A stretch of 64,000 nucleotides of DNA from Paraburkholderia solitsugae (GCF_013177695.1 NZ_WOEY01000026.1:1-64000); one strand, 5' to 3'. Shown: positions 21,070-30,750, counted from the first letter of the stretch. Notes: generated by a model not told the origin, from the sequence alone. Made by a program: numbers and translations.

Positions 21070-22158
21070 TTAGAACTTCGCGCGCAGACCGACGCCGTAA
21101 GTGTCGCCGCTCGACTGGCTGCTGATCTTGTCGTACATATACGCGGCGTAGATATCCGTGCGCTTGGACAGCGGATAGTCGTAGCCGATCGAAGCCGTCT
21201 GACGGGTCTGGTTGAGGCCGCCACCATCGCGCGAATAGGCGTACGACGCCATCACCGAGCCCGGGCCGGCCGGTACCGTCACGCCGCCCTGCCCCGTATT
21301 CACGTGCCAGCTCGAAATGGTTTGCTGGTTATACGTGTACATGTACTGGCCATAGAACTTCACGAATTTCATGTCGTACGAGACGCCGGCTTGCGCCACG
21401 CTCTGGCTCTTCAGGCCCGGAACGCCCGACGTATCGAAGCTACCGAGGTCGCCCGGCACGCTGTTGAAGTTCACGTACTGGTACACCGCGGTCGCCGCGA
21501 ACGGGCCGTGGAAGTACAGCACCTGGCCGCTCCACTTCTTCGCGCCGTTCTCACCCGCCGTGTTGCCGAGGGCATACATCGCTTGCGCGGTCAGGCCATT
21601 GAAGTTCGGCGATGAGTACGACACCGCGTTGCTCCAGCCCGAGTCGCCGGTCACGCCCATATCGGTCGAGTAAGTCGGGAACGTGCCGAGGCCGAGATAG
21701 GTATGCCATACCATCGGCGAGAACTGGTACGAGTCGACGAACGGGTTGAACAGAATCGTCGACACGAACAGCGGCGTGGTCAAACGGCCTGCCGTTACCG
21801 TGCCGTAGGGCGATTCGATACCGACGTAGGCGTTACGCGAGAACATCGTGTCGCCCGTGAAGCGGCCATACTGGCCGTTCTGCGCGAGGAAGAAGCCTTC
21901 AATCGTGAAGATCGCCTTGTAGCCGTTGCCCAGATCCTCAGCCCCCTTCATGCCCCAGTACGACGTCGACATGCCGCCGCCGGACACCTCAGCCGCCGAC
22001 TTGCCGTCCGGGAATTTCTGCGCGCCGACCCATTCGTCGACCTGACCGTAGAGTTGCACGCTCGATTGCGCAAAAGCAGACGATGCACTGGCCAGCAGGG
22101 CGGCACACGCGGTTGCCTTGAGGGTGGTCTTCAGCGCACTGCTGATGCTTGTTTTCAT
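21070..22158 (-). CDS. Outer-membrane porin (Burkholderiales type)
   Basis: 362-residue general porin with a 37-residue signal peptide (cleavage after SSAFA), a mature start QSSVQLYGQVDEWVG, the WGMKGAEDLGNGYKAIFTIEGFF block of beta strands with the constriction loop, and the C-terminal SGDTYGVGLRAKF ending in Phe as needed for BAM recognition. Forms a trimeric 16-strand barrel for small solutes. Start 22158 is preceded by AGGAGA; a longer frame from 22179 is less likely. No substrate gene adjoins it. Confidence 0.93.
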   Translation of the reverse strand: MKTSISSALKTTLKATACAALLASASSAFAQSSVQLYGQVDEWVGAQKFPDGKSAAEVSGGGMSTSYWGMKGAEDLGNGYKAIFTIEGFFLAQNGQYGRFTGDTMFSRNAYVGIESPYGTVTAGRLTTPLFVSTILFNPFVDSYQFSPMVWHTYLGLGTFPTYSTDMGVTGDSGWSNAVSYSSPNFNGLTAQAMYALGNTAGENGAKKWSGQVLYFHGPFAATAVYQYVNFNSVPGDLGSFDTSGVPGLKSQSVAQAGVSYDMKFVKFYGQYMYTYNQQTISSWHVNTGQGGVTVPAGPGSVMASYAYSRDGGGLNQTRQTASIGYDYPLSKRTDIYAAYMYDKISSQSSGDTYGVGLRAKF

Positions 22159-22683
22159 GGGTTCTCCTGTCTTTGTCAAAAGGGGTGTGGCTGTTCGAAA
22201 GGGGGAGCTCGCGAACCGTTGTTGTTGTCTGTGCGATCAGCGAGTCAATCTGGGCAGGATCATCTTTGCGGACCATTTTGATGGACAAAAATATCGTGGC
22301 TTATTGCGGGTATAGCGGTCTGATTAGTTTTGTCGCATATCGGCGCTGATAAAGCCCTGGCCGCGCCGTCATCGCCGCATCACCGCGGACCTCGTGGTTC
22401 GGCGCAAAGCGTTACTGACATTGCACCCGACTGGGTGATAACGGCTCAGATGACAGGCGGATGACGCGCTGCGGCAGGTGCGACCAAATTTGACGACGGG
22501 AGGGGGTTTGCTGCCGAGTGTTTTCAAAAAAGTGTGGCGTCAAAACGTCACATTGACGCGGGCTCTTTGAACGGCAGTGACGCGGAATACCGCAGCAAAC
22601 CGGTTTGAAAGCCGGAAAGGCGCATTCTGCGAAGCGTGGGAGGGAAATCTGGCGAGACGAGGGGTGAGACGAGGACCGCGTAT
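22159..22683. other. Porin upstream region, no gene seen
   Basis: 525 bases between the porin start and the end of the secreted-protein gene. It should hold the porin promoter, but I cannot assign boxes with confidence. A near-palindrome GGACCAT-N4-ATGGAC at about 22270-22286 could be an operator. No credible reading frame. Confidence 0.4.
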
Positions 22684-23331
22684 TTAGTTACGGTACGGCA
22701 CTTCCTGCTGACGCGAATCGTCAGGCTGGCGCTGCATTGCACGGGAGGAGCCGCGCTCTTCGTTATAGCGGGCGACGTCGGCGCGAATCGAGCCGGTGCG
22801 AACCGGCGCGTTGGGCGGCGGCCGCGGCACCGCGCGCGATTCCGCGCTGACAGGGGTGATAGCGCCGGCGTACTGCATGCCACTGCGGCCGTTGTCAGGA
22901 TACCCGGCCGGTCCGGCGACACGATGCATGCCCGGGTTGTAGCCGCCAAAGCCGTTAACGTAATTGCCGGCGGCGAAGTTCGCGCCGCCATGCGGCACGC
23001 GCGCGTAGTTGTTGGCCACGTTGTTACGGGCCGGCCTGACATTGGCGCCGCCAAAGTAATGGCCGCCGTTGCGCGCATCACCTCGCATTGCGTGGCCCGC
23101 GGCGGCACGCGAATACCCGCCGCCGCCGTGCGGCATGTCCGGCACTTTTGCGTAGGCGAACGAGCACAGCGCAGCGATAACCGCGCCCAACGCCCAGTGC
23201 TTCGTTCTCGACAACCCGTCCACCAAGTGACTCACACGCCCGAAGACTTGCCTGAAGCCCACCGTTCGAGCTGCGATGGACTTGTACTGGGACCGGCACG
23301 AGCGCTGCGTATCTGCCGCGGCGCGGGGCAT
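22684..23331 (-). CDS. Glycine/asparagine-rich exported protein of unknown function
   Basis: 215 residues if started at the ATG at 23331, which has GAGG eight bases upstream. A hydrophobic stretch HWALGAVIAALCSFAYAKVPD (about residues 46-65) looks like a signal peptide or anchor, followed by a low-complexity region rich in Gly, Asn, Ala and Tyr and a Pro/Arg-rich tail ending PYRN. The long basic leader before the hydrophobic segment is odd for a signal peptide, so the true start may be further in. No recognised domain. Confidence 0.5.
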   Translation of the reverse strand: MPRAAADTQRSCRSQYKSIAARTVGFRQVFGRVSHLVDGLSRTKHWALGAVIAALCSFAYAKVPDMPHGGGGYSRAAAGHAMRGDARNGGHYFGGANVRPARNNVANNYARVPHGGANFAAGNYVNGFGGYNPGMHRVAGPAGYPDNGRSGMQYAGAITPVSAESRAVPRPPPNAPVRTGSIRADVARYNEERGSSRAMQRQPDDSRQQEVPYRN

Positions 23332-23781
23332 CCCGATGGCCTCTGAGCAGTAATTTATGGGCGCCGGCAAAGGGTGTCGAGCCAAAAAGTGTTAGGCCTC
23401 GACCGCTGTTGTAACACCTTGTTACTGCGACGTTTTTCCGCGACAGAGCCCTTGCGCGAAAGCCCCGTAACGGCTTGATTAAACGGCTATATCGAGATTC
23501 GCCGAACGCGCCACCGTATGACGAATCCCAGCCGGATTATTCGCCGGATTGTCAAAACGGCAGTAGACCAAACAGATCCCGTCGCCAATACTGGAACTGG
23601 CCTCAGGCATTGCCCGAAGGTTGCCGACACAACGACTTGATGCGCAAAGTTCATTAATCGATTCGGCAAATGAATTTGCATATTTAATCAGTTTTCAACA
23701 ACAATAGCCGTTTTCCATAGCCTGAGGCGGTGCATTCGCGCGCGCCCTCTGCTTTCCGCGTCACCGAATCGAGATTCCGCC
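23332..23781. other. Intergenic region before the SBF transporter
   Basis: 450 bases between divergent genes. No gene, repeat or clear terminator seen. AT-rich patches at 23655-23720 are the likely promoter zone for the transporter. Confidence 0.4.
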
Positions 23782-24810
23782 ATGGCTCGCCCGAAACTGC
23801 TTCCCGACAACTTCACCTTGTGCCTCGTGGGCACCGTGATCTTTGCCAGCTTCCTGCCAGTTCACGGGCAGGCCGCCGTCGGGTTCAACTGGGTGACGAA
23901 CGTCGCGGTCGGCCTGCTGTTTTTCCTGCACGGCGCCAAACTCTCACGCGAAGCGATCGTTGCGGGCGCGACGCACTGGCGTTTGCATCTGGTCGTGCTG
24001 CTCAGCACGTTCGCGCTGTTTCCGCTGCTCGGCCTCGCGCTTAAGCCGCTCCTTTCGCCACTTGTCACGCCGGCGCTCTATGCGGGGGTCCTCTTCCTCT
24101 GCACGCTGCCGTCGACGGTTCAATCGTCTATCGCGTTCACGTCCATTGCCAAAGGCAACGTGCCGGCCGCGGTGTGCAGCGCGTCGGCCTCGAGCCTGCT
24201 GGGTATCTTCATCACCCCCGCACTCGTCAGCCTCGTCGTCACCAATCAGGCTGCGAGCGGCGGCGCTTCGCCATGGCATACGGTGGGCAACATCGTTCTG
24301 CAACTGCTGGTGCCGTTCGTGGCCGGGCAATTGCTGCGCCCACTGATCGGCAAGTGGATCGAGCGCAACCGCGGTGTGCTGAAGTTCGTCGACCAGGGCT
24401 CGATCCTGCTGGTGGTGTACGGCGCGTTCAGCGAGGCCGTCAACGAGGGCCTGTGGCACCAGATCCCGCTGTCCGCACTCGGCGGCCTGCTGTTGATCAG
24501 CGTTGTGCTGCTCGCGCTCGCGCTGGCCGTGACGATGTTCGTCAGCAAGCGGCTCGGTTTTAGCCGCGCCGATCAGATCACGATCATCTTCTGCGGCTCG
24601 AAGAAAAGCCTCGCGGCCGGCGTGCCGATGGCCAAGGTGATTTTCGCCTCGCATGCGGTGGGTGCCGTGGTCTTGCCTCTGATGCTGTTCCACCAGATCC
24701 AGTTGATGGTGTGCGCCGCGCTCGCGCAACGCTGGGGGGCTCGCGACACCAGCGGCGAAACCCACGCGGCCGCGCGCGAGCGGCCCGCCGCCGCTGTCGC
24801 GCGCCGGTGA
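23782..24810 (+). CDS. Bile acid:sodium symporter-like transporter (YfeH type)
   Basis: 342-residue inner-membrane protein with nine to ten hydrophobic helices. FFLHGAKLSREAIVAG, FLCTLPSTVQSSIAFTSIAKGN and IIFCGSKKSLAAGVPMAKVIF are signatures of the YfeH branch of the SBF fold, with the crossover motifs near the two internal repeats. Physiological substrate of this branch is unknown. The C-terminal 25 residues are polar and probably cytoplasmic. Monocistronic: a strong terminator follows. Confidence 0.9.
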   Translation: MARPKLLPDNFTLCLVGTVIFASFLPVHGQAAVGFNWVTNVAVGLLFFLHGAKLSREAIVAGATHWRLHLVVLLSTFALFPLLGLALKPLLSPLVTPALYAGVLFLCTLPSTVQSSIAFTSIAKGNVPAAVCSASASSLLGIFITPALVSLVVTNQAASGGASPWHTVGNIVLQLLVPFVAGQLLRPLIGKWIERNRGVLKFVDQGSILLVVYGAFSEAVNEGLWHQIPLSALGGLLLISVVLLALALAVTMFVSKRLGFSRADQITIIFCGSKKSLAAGVPMAKVIFASHAVGAVVLPLMLFHQIQLMVCAALAQRWGARDTSGETHAAARERPAAAVARR

Positions 24811-24870
24811 ATACGCGCGCAATGCAAACAGGACATTCATAAGCGCCCTCCCTGAGCGTCATTTGAAGAA

Positions 24871-24892
24871 AGCCGCCTCGTGCGGCTTTTTT
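24871..24892 (+). terminator. Rho-independent terminator
   Basis: AGCCGC (24871-24876) pairs with GCGGCT (24882-24887) and runs into six T. It ends the SBF transporter transcript 60 bases after the stop. Confidence 0.88.
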
Positions 24893-25088
24893 GTTATTTC
24901 ACGCTCAAACGCCGCCGCTGTCGCCTCAGCCGGATGGCATAGGCAAACTCCTGGCCGTGGCAGAACCCGCCAGCAGCACACCCCAAGGCCGCGACGCACC
25001 ATCGCAGTGCAACGTTTCACTAAAAGTTCACTTAATTCCAGACAGGATGGGTCGATAAGCCGAAGGTCGATCGCTCCGCCTAACTGCC

Positions 25089-26942
25089 ATGCAACCTCGT
25101 TCGCCCTCCCGATCCGCTACGCCGCGCATCGATGAGTTGATCGCCCGGCGTGAGTTGTCCGCCGTATTCCAGCCGATCATCGATTTCGACGACGGCGCGA
25201 TCCTCGGCTACGAAGGTTTGATCCGCGGCCCGGCGGGCACCTCGCTCGAAGCGCCGTTCGCCTTGTTCTCGCAGGCGCTCGCCGAAGGCTGCACGCTTGA
25301 TCTCGAGCAAGCCGCCGCGCGCACCTGCATCGACGCGTTCGCGAGGCTCGATTTCGACGGCAAGCTGTTTCTCAATTTCAGCGCGGGCGCGATCCGTCAG
25401 TTGGCCGAAGCACGCGACGACACGCTCGCGCTGCTGCGTCATCGCGGTGTGGATCCGCAACGGATCGTGATCGAGCTGACCGAGCAAAGCACGATTCCGG
25501 ATGTCGCCAGCTTTCTGCCGGTGATTTCGGCGCTGCGCACAGTCGGCGCGCAATTCGCGCTGGACGACTACGGCACCGCGAACGCCAGCATGAATCTTTG
25601 GGTGCGCCTGCAACCGGACGTCGTGAAGATCGACCGATTCTTCATCCACGGCATCTCCAGCGATTCGCTCAAGTTCGAAGCCGTGCGTGCGATGCAGCAC
25701 TTCGCCAACGCAAGCGGTGCGCGGCTGGTGGCCGAAGGCATCGAGGACGAAGCCGATCTGATCGTGGTGCGCGACATGGGGATCGGCTGCGGGCAGGGCT
25801 ATTTCTTCGGCCGGCCGCATGCGCAGCCGGCCCGCCGCGTCACCGACGACGCCCATGACGCCCTGCGCGCGGGCCACATTGCGGTGTTCCCGGAGACCAC
25901 ACGCACGGTGAGCAGCGCGTCGCCGTCGGGCGGCACGGCGTCGGCGAAGATGATGGTGCACGCGCCCGCTCTGCCACGCCACGCGACCAACAACGACGTA
26001 TTCGAACTGTTCAACCGTCTGCCCGATCTGCATGCGGTGGCGGTGGTCGAGCACGACGAACCGGTTGCGCTCATCAACCGTCGCGGCTTCATGGACCGCT
26101 ACGCGCTGCCGTATCACCGCGAGCTGTTCGGCAAGCGTCCATGCTTGCAGTTTGCGAACGCATCGCCGGTGATCATCGAGCAATCGATGACCGTCGAGCA
26201 GATGGCCAAGCTGCTCGCAAGCGACGACCAGCGTTATCTCGCCGACGGCTTCGTCATCACCGACAACGACGGCAAATACGCCGGTCTCGGCACGGGCGAG
26301 AATCTGGTGCGCGCGGTGACCGAGGTGCGCATCGAAGCCGCGCGCTACGCGAACCCGCTGACCTTCCTGCCGGGCAACATCCCGATCAGTTCGCACATCG
26401 CCCGCCTGCTCGGCAACGACGCCGGCTTCTACGCGAGCTACGTCGATCTGAATCACTTCAAGCCCTTCAACGATCAGTACGGCTACTGGCAGGGCGACGA
26501 AGTGCTGAAATTCGCGGCCGCCGTGCTCGCGGACGTCTGCGACCCGACCCGCGATTTCCTCGGCCACGTCGGCGGTGACGACTTCCTGATCCTGTTCCAG
26601 AGCGAGGACTGGCAGGACCGCGTCCTGCGCGCGATCCATCTGTTCAACGAAGGCGCGCAGCGTTTCTACGCGCCCGCCGACCGGCTGGCCGGCGGCATCC
26701 ATGGTGAAGACCGGCGCGGCAACCCGACCTTCTTCGGCTTCGTGACGATGGCGATCGGCTGCGTGCGCGTCGAGTCGGACGGCGGCCCGTCGTTTTACAG
26801 CAGCGAGGAAATCGCGTCCGTCGCGGCGCTGGCGAAGCGGCGCGCGAAGCACGAGACGAGCGGCTTCGTGCTGATCGATGCGGATGAGAGCGTAGCGCTG
26901 TTACGTGGACAGGCCGACGTGGTGGCGATGCCTTTCGACTGA
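25089..26942 (+). CDS. Cyclic-di-GMP protein: EAL, CBS-like and GGDEF domains
   Basis: 617 residues, cytosolic. EAL domain first (about 12-245) with EGL, LNFS, ELTEQ, DDYGT, KID, AEGIE and GQGYFFGRP, so all catalytic residues look present. A linker and a CBS-like pair follow (about 305-425). The GGDEF domain (about 430-590) carries GGDDF at 495-499 in place of GGDEF/GGEEF, and no RxxD inhibitory site precedes it, so diguanylate cyclase activity is doubtful. Likely a phosphodiesterase whose degenerate GGDEF and CBS parts sense nucleotides. Domain order EAL-before-GGDEF is the reverse of the common one. Confidence 0.9.
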   Translation: MQPRSPSRSATPRIDELIARRELSAVFQPIIDFDDGAILGYEGLIRGPAGTSLEAPFALFSQALAEGCTLDLEQAAARTCIDAFARLDFDGKLFLNFSAGAIRQLAEARDDTLALLRHRGVDPQRIVIELTEQSTIPDVASFLPVISALRTVGAQFALDDYGTANASMNLWVRLQPDVVKIDRFFIHGISSDSLKFEAVRAMQHFANASGARLVAEGIEDEADLIVVRDMGIGCGQGYFFGRPHAQPARRVTDDAHDALRAGHIAVFPETTRTVSSASPSGGTASAKMMVHAPALPRHATNNDVFELFNRLPDLHAVAVVEHDEPVALINRRGFMDRYALPYHRELFGKRPCLQFANASPVIIEQSMTVEQMAKLLASDDQRYLADGFVITDNDGKYAGLGTGENLVRAVTEVRIEAARYANPLTFLPGNIPISSHIARLLGNDAGFYASYVDLNHFKPFNDQYGYWQGDEVLKFAAAVLADVCDPTRDFLGHVGGDDFLILFQSEDWQDRVLRAIHLFNEGAQRFYAPADRLAGGIHGEDRRGNPTFFGFVTMAIGCVRVESDGGPSFYSSEEIASVAALAKRRAKHETSGFVLIDADESVALLRGQADVVAMPFD

Positions 26943-26973
26943 GCGAGCGAGCGTGACGACACCAATATCAAGC

Positions 26974-27088
26974 TTGTTTAGCAATTTTTACTAAACAACA
27001 AAAATCAGGCCAGCGCCACTGTCTACGGGTATCTCCGGGTATGGATCGCGCGATAGCGAAGCGGCTTTAGCCAAGTTTTACTATACAA
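26974..27088. promoter_or_regulatory. Two LacI-type operators before the sugar operon
   Basis: TTGTTTAG (26974-26981) and CTAAACAA (26991-26998) form perfect 8-bp arms. A second, imperfect site, TTTAG...CTATACAA, lies at 27066-27088 with a near-identical TTTTACTA centre. The centres are about 90 bases apart, suiting DNA looping. The second overlaps the probable -10 region 53 bases before lacI-type gene start. Confidence 0.65.
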
Positions 27089-27140
27089 TCGCCCGAACCC
27101 AAACACCGTGCGGCCCGCCCTCTTGCGGCCGCTTCATTCG

Positions 27141-28127
27141 ATGGCCACAACCATCCGCGACGTCGCCCGCGCGGCCAGCGTGTCGATCGGCACCGTCTCA
27201 CGCGCCTTGAAGAATCAGCCCGGCCTGTCCGAGGCCACCCGCGAACGCGTGGTCGAAGCGGCGCGGCAGCTCGGCTATGACGCCGCCCAACTGCGCCCGC
27301 GCATCCGCCGCCTCACCTTTCTGTTGCACCGCCAGCACAACAACTTCGCCGTCAGCCCGTTCTTTTCGCACGTGCTGCATGGCGTGGAAGACGCGTGCCG
27401 CGAACGCGGCATCGTCCCTTCCGTGCTGACCGCCGGTCCGACCGAAGACGTGATCCAGCAGATGCGCCTGCATGCGCCGGACGCGGTGGCGATCGCCGGC
27501 TTCGTCGAGCCCGAAACGCTGACCACGCTGGTCGCGATGCAACGCCCGCTCGTGCTGATCGACCTGTGGGCGCCGGGCCTGCGCTCGGTGAATCTCGACA
27601 ACGCCGCGGGCGCCACGCTCGCCATGCGCCATCTGTTCGCGCAGCAGCGCAAGCGCGTCGCGTTCATCGGCGGCTCGCTCGCGCACTTCAGCATCGCCCA
27701 GCGCGCGCTCGGTTACCGGCGCGCGTTTTTCGAAGCGGGATTGTTGTTCGACCCCTCGCTGGAAGTCACGATCGACGCCGGCCTCGATCCCGACAGCGGC
27801 GCCGCGCGCGCGATGCACAAGTTGCTCGACGCGCCCGGCCCGCGGCCCGACGCCGTATTCGCGTACAACGACGCCGCCGCGCTCGCCGCGCTGCGCGCGT
27901 GCCTCGCGCGCGGCATCCGCGTGCCCGAGGACATCGCGATCATCGGCTTCGACGACATTCCCGCCGCCGCGCATGCCACGCCGCCCCTATCGACCATTTC
28001 AGTCGACAAGGAAGCGCTCGGCCGGCGCGGTGTCGAGCTGCTGCTTGAAGACGCCCCCGCCGAACTCGAAGTCCGCTTGCCCGTCCATCTCATTGCCCGT
28101 GCCAGTACTTTGGTAAAAACGCCATGA
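27141..28127 (+). CDS. LacI family transcriptional regulator
   Basis: 328 residues. MATTIRDVARAASVSIGTVSRALKNQPGLSEATRERVVEAARQLGY is the LacI HTH plus hinge helix; the rest is a periplasmic-binding-like sugar domain ending with FDDIPAAAHATPPLSTI. Start at 27141 fits the family; a GTG at 27108 in frame gives a longer version, and neither has a clear ribosome binding site. Overlaps the isomerase gene by ATGA. Two palindromes upstream imply autoregulation of the whole operon by a sugar or sugar phosphate. Confidence 0.93.
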   Translation: MATTIRDVARAASVSIGTVSRALKNQPGLSEATRERVVEAARQLGYDAAQLRPRIRRLTFLLHRQHNNFAVSPFFSHVLHGVEDACRERGIVPSVLTAGPTEDVIQQMRLHAPDAVAIAGFVEPETLTTLVAMQRPLVLIDLWAPGLRSVNLDNAAGATLAMRHLFAQQRKRVAFIGGSLAHFSIAQRALGYRRAFFEAGLLFDPSLEVTIDAGLDPDSGAARAMHKLLDAPGPRPDAVFAYNDAAALAALRACLARGIRVPEDIAIIGFDDIPAAAHATPPLSTISVDKEALGRRGVELLLEDAPAELEVRLPVHLIARASTLVKTP

Positions 28128-29398
28128 CGCAATCCGATCCGCTTCACCCCGCCAACGGCGCCGCTGCCGCGCCGCCCGTCGACAGCTTCCGCAAGCGCGA
28201 CTTTCTGCTCGCTCATGTGCAGGACACGCTGCGCTTTTACGCGCCGAACGTGCTCGATCCGAGCGGCGGCTTCTTCCATTTCTTCCGCGACGACGGCTCG
28301 GTCTACGACAAGACCACGCGGCATCTGGTGAGCACGTGCCGCTACATCTTCAACTACGCGATGGCGTATCGCCAGTTCGGCGACCCGCAGCATCTCGAGT
28401 ACACGCGCCACGGTTTGCGCTTCCTGCGCGAAACGCATTGGGACGCTGAGCAGCAAGGCTACGACTGGGAGCTCGAATGGCGTGACGGCAAGAAACACAC
28501 GCTCGACGCCACGCGCCACTGCTACGGCCTCGCGTTCGTCCTGCTCGCGTATTCGCATGCGGCGATGGCCGGCATCGAGGAAGCGAAGCCGATGATCGGC
28601 ACGACCTTCGAGTTGATGGAACACCGCTTCTGGGACGCCGCCGCCGGCCTCTATGCCGACGAAGCAACGCCCGACTGGCGCGTCAGTTCGTACCGCGGCC
28701 AGAACGCGAACATGCACACCACCGAGGCCCTGCTCACCGCGCACGAAGCGACCGGACACCTGGTCTATCTGGATCGTGCGGAACGGGTAGCGTCGAACAT
28801 CACGCTGCGGCAGGCGAAGCTGTCGCAAGGACTCGTGTGGGAGCACTTTCACGCGGACTGGTCGGTCGACTGGCATTACAACGAGGAAGACAGCTCGAAC
28901 ATCTTCCGCCCGTGGGGTTTCCAGCCGGGGCATCAGACCGAGTGGGCCAAGCTGCTGCTGATTCTGGAGCGCTATCGTCCGTTGCCGTGGTTGCTGCCGC
29001 GCGCTATCGAGCTATTCGACGCCGCGATGACGCACGCCTGGGACGAAGACCACGGCGGCCTCTATTACGGCTTCGGGCCGGACGGCACCGTGTGCGACCA
29101 CGACAAGTATTTCTGGGTTCAGGCGGAGACGTTCGCGACCGCGGCGCTGCTCGGCAAGCGCACCGGCAACGAACGCTTCTGGGACTGGTACGACGAGATC
29201 TGGCGCTACAGCTGGGCGCATTTCGTCGATCACAAGTATGGCGCGTGGTACCGCATCCTCACGTGCGACAACCGTAAATACAGCGACGAAAAGAGCCCTG
29301 CCGGCAAGACCGACTATCACACGATGGGCGCGTGCTATGAGGTGCTGGCGCACGCACTGCCTGACGGCGTGGCCACTGCGTCCGAATCCGCGGAGTAA
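28124..29398 (+). CDS. AGE-family sugar isomerase (mannose isomerase/YihS-like)
   Basis: 424-residue (alpha/alpha)6-barrel protein of the N-acylglucosamine 2-epimerase superfamily. RGQNANMHTTEALL, FRPWGFQPGHQTEWAKLLL and DYHTMGACYEVL hold the catalytic histidines and the conserved Arg/Glu of aldose-ketose isomerases. With a PfkB kinase next door, mannose (or lyxose) to fructose is the best guess over GlcNAc epimerisation; this is inference from context. Starts within the regulator stop. Confidence 0.87.
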   Translation: MTQSDPLHPANGAAAAPPVDSFRKRDFLLAHVQDTLRFYAPNVLDPSGGFFHFFRDDGSVYDKTTRHLVSTCRYIFNYAMAYRQFGDPQHLEYTRHGLRFLRETHWDAEQQGYDWELEWRDGKKHTLDATRHCYGLAFVLLAYSHAAMAGIEEAKPMIGTTFELMEHRFWDAAAGLYADEATPDWRVSSYRGQNANMHTTEALLTAHEATGHLVYLDRAERVASNITLRQAKLSQGLVWEHFHADWSVDWHYNEEDSSNIFRPWGFQPGHQTEWAKLLLILERYRPLPWLLPRAIELFDAAMTHAWDEDHGGLYYGFGPDGTVCDHDKYFWVQAETFATAALLGKRTGNERFWDWYDEIWRYSWAHFVDHKYGAWYRILTCDNRKYSDEKSPAGKTDYHTMGACYEVLAHALPDGVATASESAE

Positions 29399-29403
29399 GC
29401 AAA

Positions 29404-30312
29404 ATGAGCGCTAACACCGAATTCCCCTTCTTCGTTTCAGCCGGCGACATCCTCACCGACCTCGTGCGAACCGGCGCCTCCCAATGGCTCTCGCGTCCTG
29501 GCGGCGCCGGCTGGAACGTCGCGCGCTGCGTGGCGCGGCTCGGTTTGCCGACGGCCTGTGCCGGGTCGCTGGGCGTCGACAACTTCTCCGACGAACTGTG
29601 GAACGCAAGCGTTGCCGCTGGGCTCGACATGCGCTTCATGCAGCGCGTGGAGCGCCCGCCCCTGCTGGCGATCGTCCATCAGACGCATCCGCCTGCGTAC
29701 TTTTTCATGGGTGAGAACGGCGCCGATCTGGCGTTCGATCCGGCGCGCCTGCCAGCTGGCTGGATCGAGCAGGTGAAGTGGGCGCACTTTGGCTGCATCA
29801 GCCTGGTGCGTCAGCCGCTTGGGGCTACGCTTGCCGCGTTGGCGGCCGAGTTGCGCGCGCGCGGCGTGAAGATCAGTTTCGATCCGAACTACCGGAACCT
29901 GATGGAGCAGGGGTACGAGCCCACGTTGCGGAAGATGGCCGCGCTAGCCGATCTGATCAAGGTGTCAGACGAGGATTTGCGCATGCTGTTCAAGACGGAC
30001 GATGAGGCCGGCGCGCTTGCACAGTTGCGCGCCATGAATCCTGCCGCCACCGTGCTGGTGACACGCGGGCCGGAGACGTCCATGTTGATCGACGGCGCCA
30101 TGGTTGTGGAGGCTCGGCCGCCTCGGGTCGAAGTGGTCGATACGGTTGGCGCGGGGGATGCTTCTATCGGTGGTTTGCTGTTCAGTTTGATGACCGCGCC
30201 TCAGCGAACGTGGCCGGAACACCTCGCCTTTTCGTTGGCCGCCGGCGCCGCGGCTTGCCGCCATGCTGGTGCGCATGCACCTTCTTTGGACGAAGTTGTC
30301 GCGCTGCTGTAG
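29404..30312 (+). CDS. PfkB-family sugar kinase, probable fructokinase
   Basis: 302-residue ribokinase-fold kinase. PGGAGWNVARCVARLG (substrate motif), FDPNYRNLM, KVSDEDLRMLF, LVTRGPETSML and the DTVGAGDAS catalytic/anion-hole motif are all present. Five bases after the isomerase gene. Together they would turn mannose into fructose and then fructose 6-phosphate. No transporter is in the operon. Confidence 0.9.
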   Translation: MSANTEFPFFVSAGDILTDLVRTGASQWLSRPGGAGWNVARCVARLGLPTACAGSLGVDNFSDELWNASVAAGLDMRFMQRVERPPLLAIVHQTHPPAYFFMGENGADLAFDPARLPAGWIEQVKWAHFGCISLVRQPLGATLAALAAELRARGVKISFDPNYRNLMEQGYEPTLRKMAALADLIKVSDEDLRMLFKTDDEAGALAQLRAMNPAATVLVTRGPETSMLIDGAMVVEARPPRVEVVDTVGAGDASIGGLLFSLMTAPQRTWPEHLAFSLAAGAAACRHAGAHAPSLDEVVALL

Positions 30313-30458
30313 TTTTTTTGCCTTGTGCGGCGCGTATTGTTGTAGACATCGGTTGCCCACATCGGTCCTTGCCATCGGGCGCCGCGCAGGCGAACAGCCG
30401 AATCTCAATCATCGTGCTAGGATGAAAAATCCAACCCTTTGGAACAAGGAGCGTCGCC

Positions 30459-30689
30459 ATGGATGACATCACCTACACCAAAGGCATCTATACGGCCACC
30501 GCGTCGGTAAGAGAAGTACAAAGCGACACGTGGCAGGGCTTGGTCACCCTTTCCCGCGACGAAGGCGAAGCATCCGAAGACCAGGAAACCACGGTCTACG
30601 AAGTCGAATCCTCCTCGTCCACGCCCGAGGAAGCCCTCGAGGAAGCCAAGGCCCTCGCCCATCGCATCCTTGGGGAAATCGAACTCTAG
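30459..30689 (+). CDS. Small acidic protein of unknown function
   Basis: 76 residues, strongly acidic, with a predicted beta-beta-beta-alpha layout: strands in the first 50 residues (YTATASVREV, WQGLVTLSRD, TTVYEVESS) and a C-terminal helix (TPEEALEEAKALAHRIL). AAGGAG lies 8-10 bases before the ATG. I do not recognise a family. The layout resembles the next small gene, which suggests a related fold. Confidence 0.7.
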   Translation: MDDITYTKGIYTATASVREVQSDTWQGLVTLSRDEGEASEDQETTVYEVESSSSTPEEALEEAKALAHRILGEIEL

Positions 30690-30750
30690 GCAACCCGGCG
30701 CCGCGCCCAGCGCACCGCGCCACTTCTGAATCAACCGGCTGGAGGCGACC

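Noticed and set aside
25080-26852. Open frame of 590 codons on the minus strand
   Set aside because: Exact antisense shadow of the EAL/GGDEF gene, which has clear catalytic motifs.
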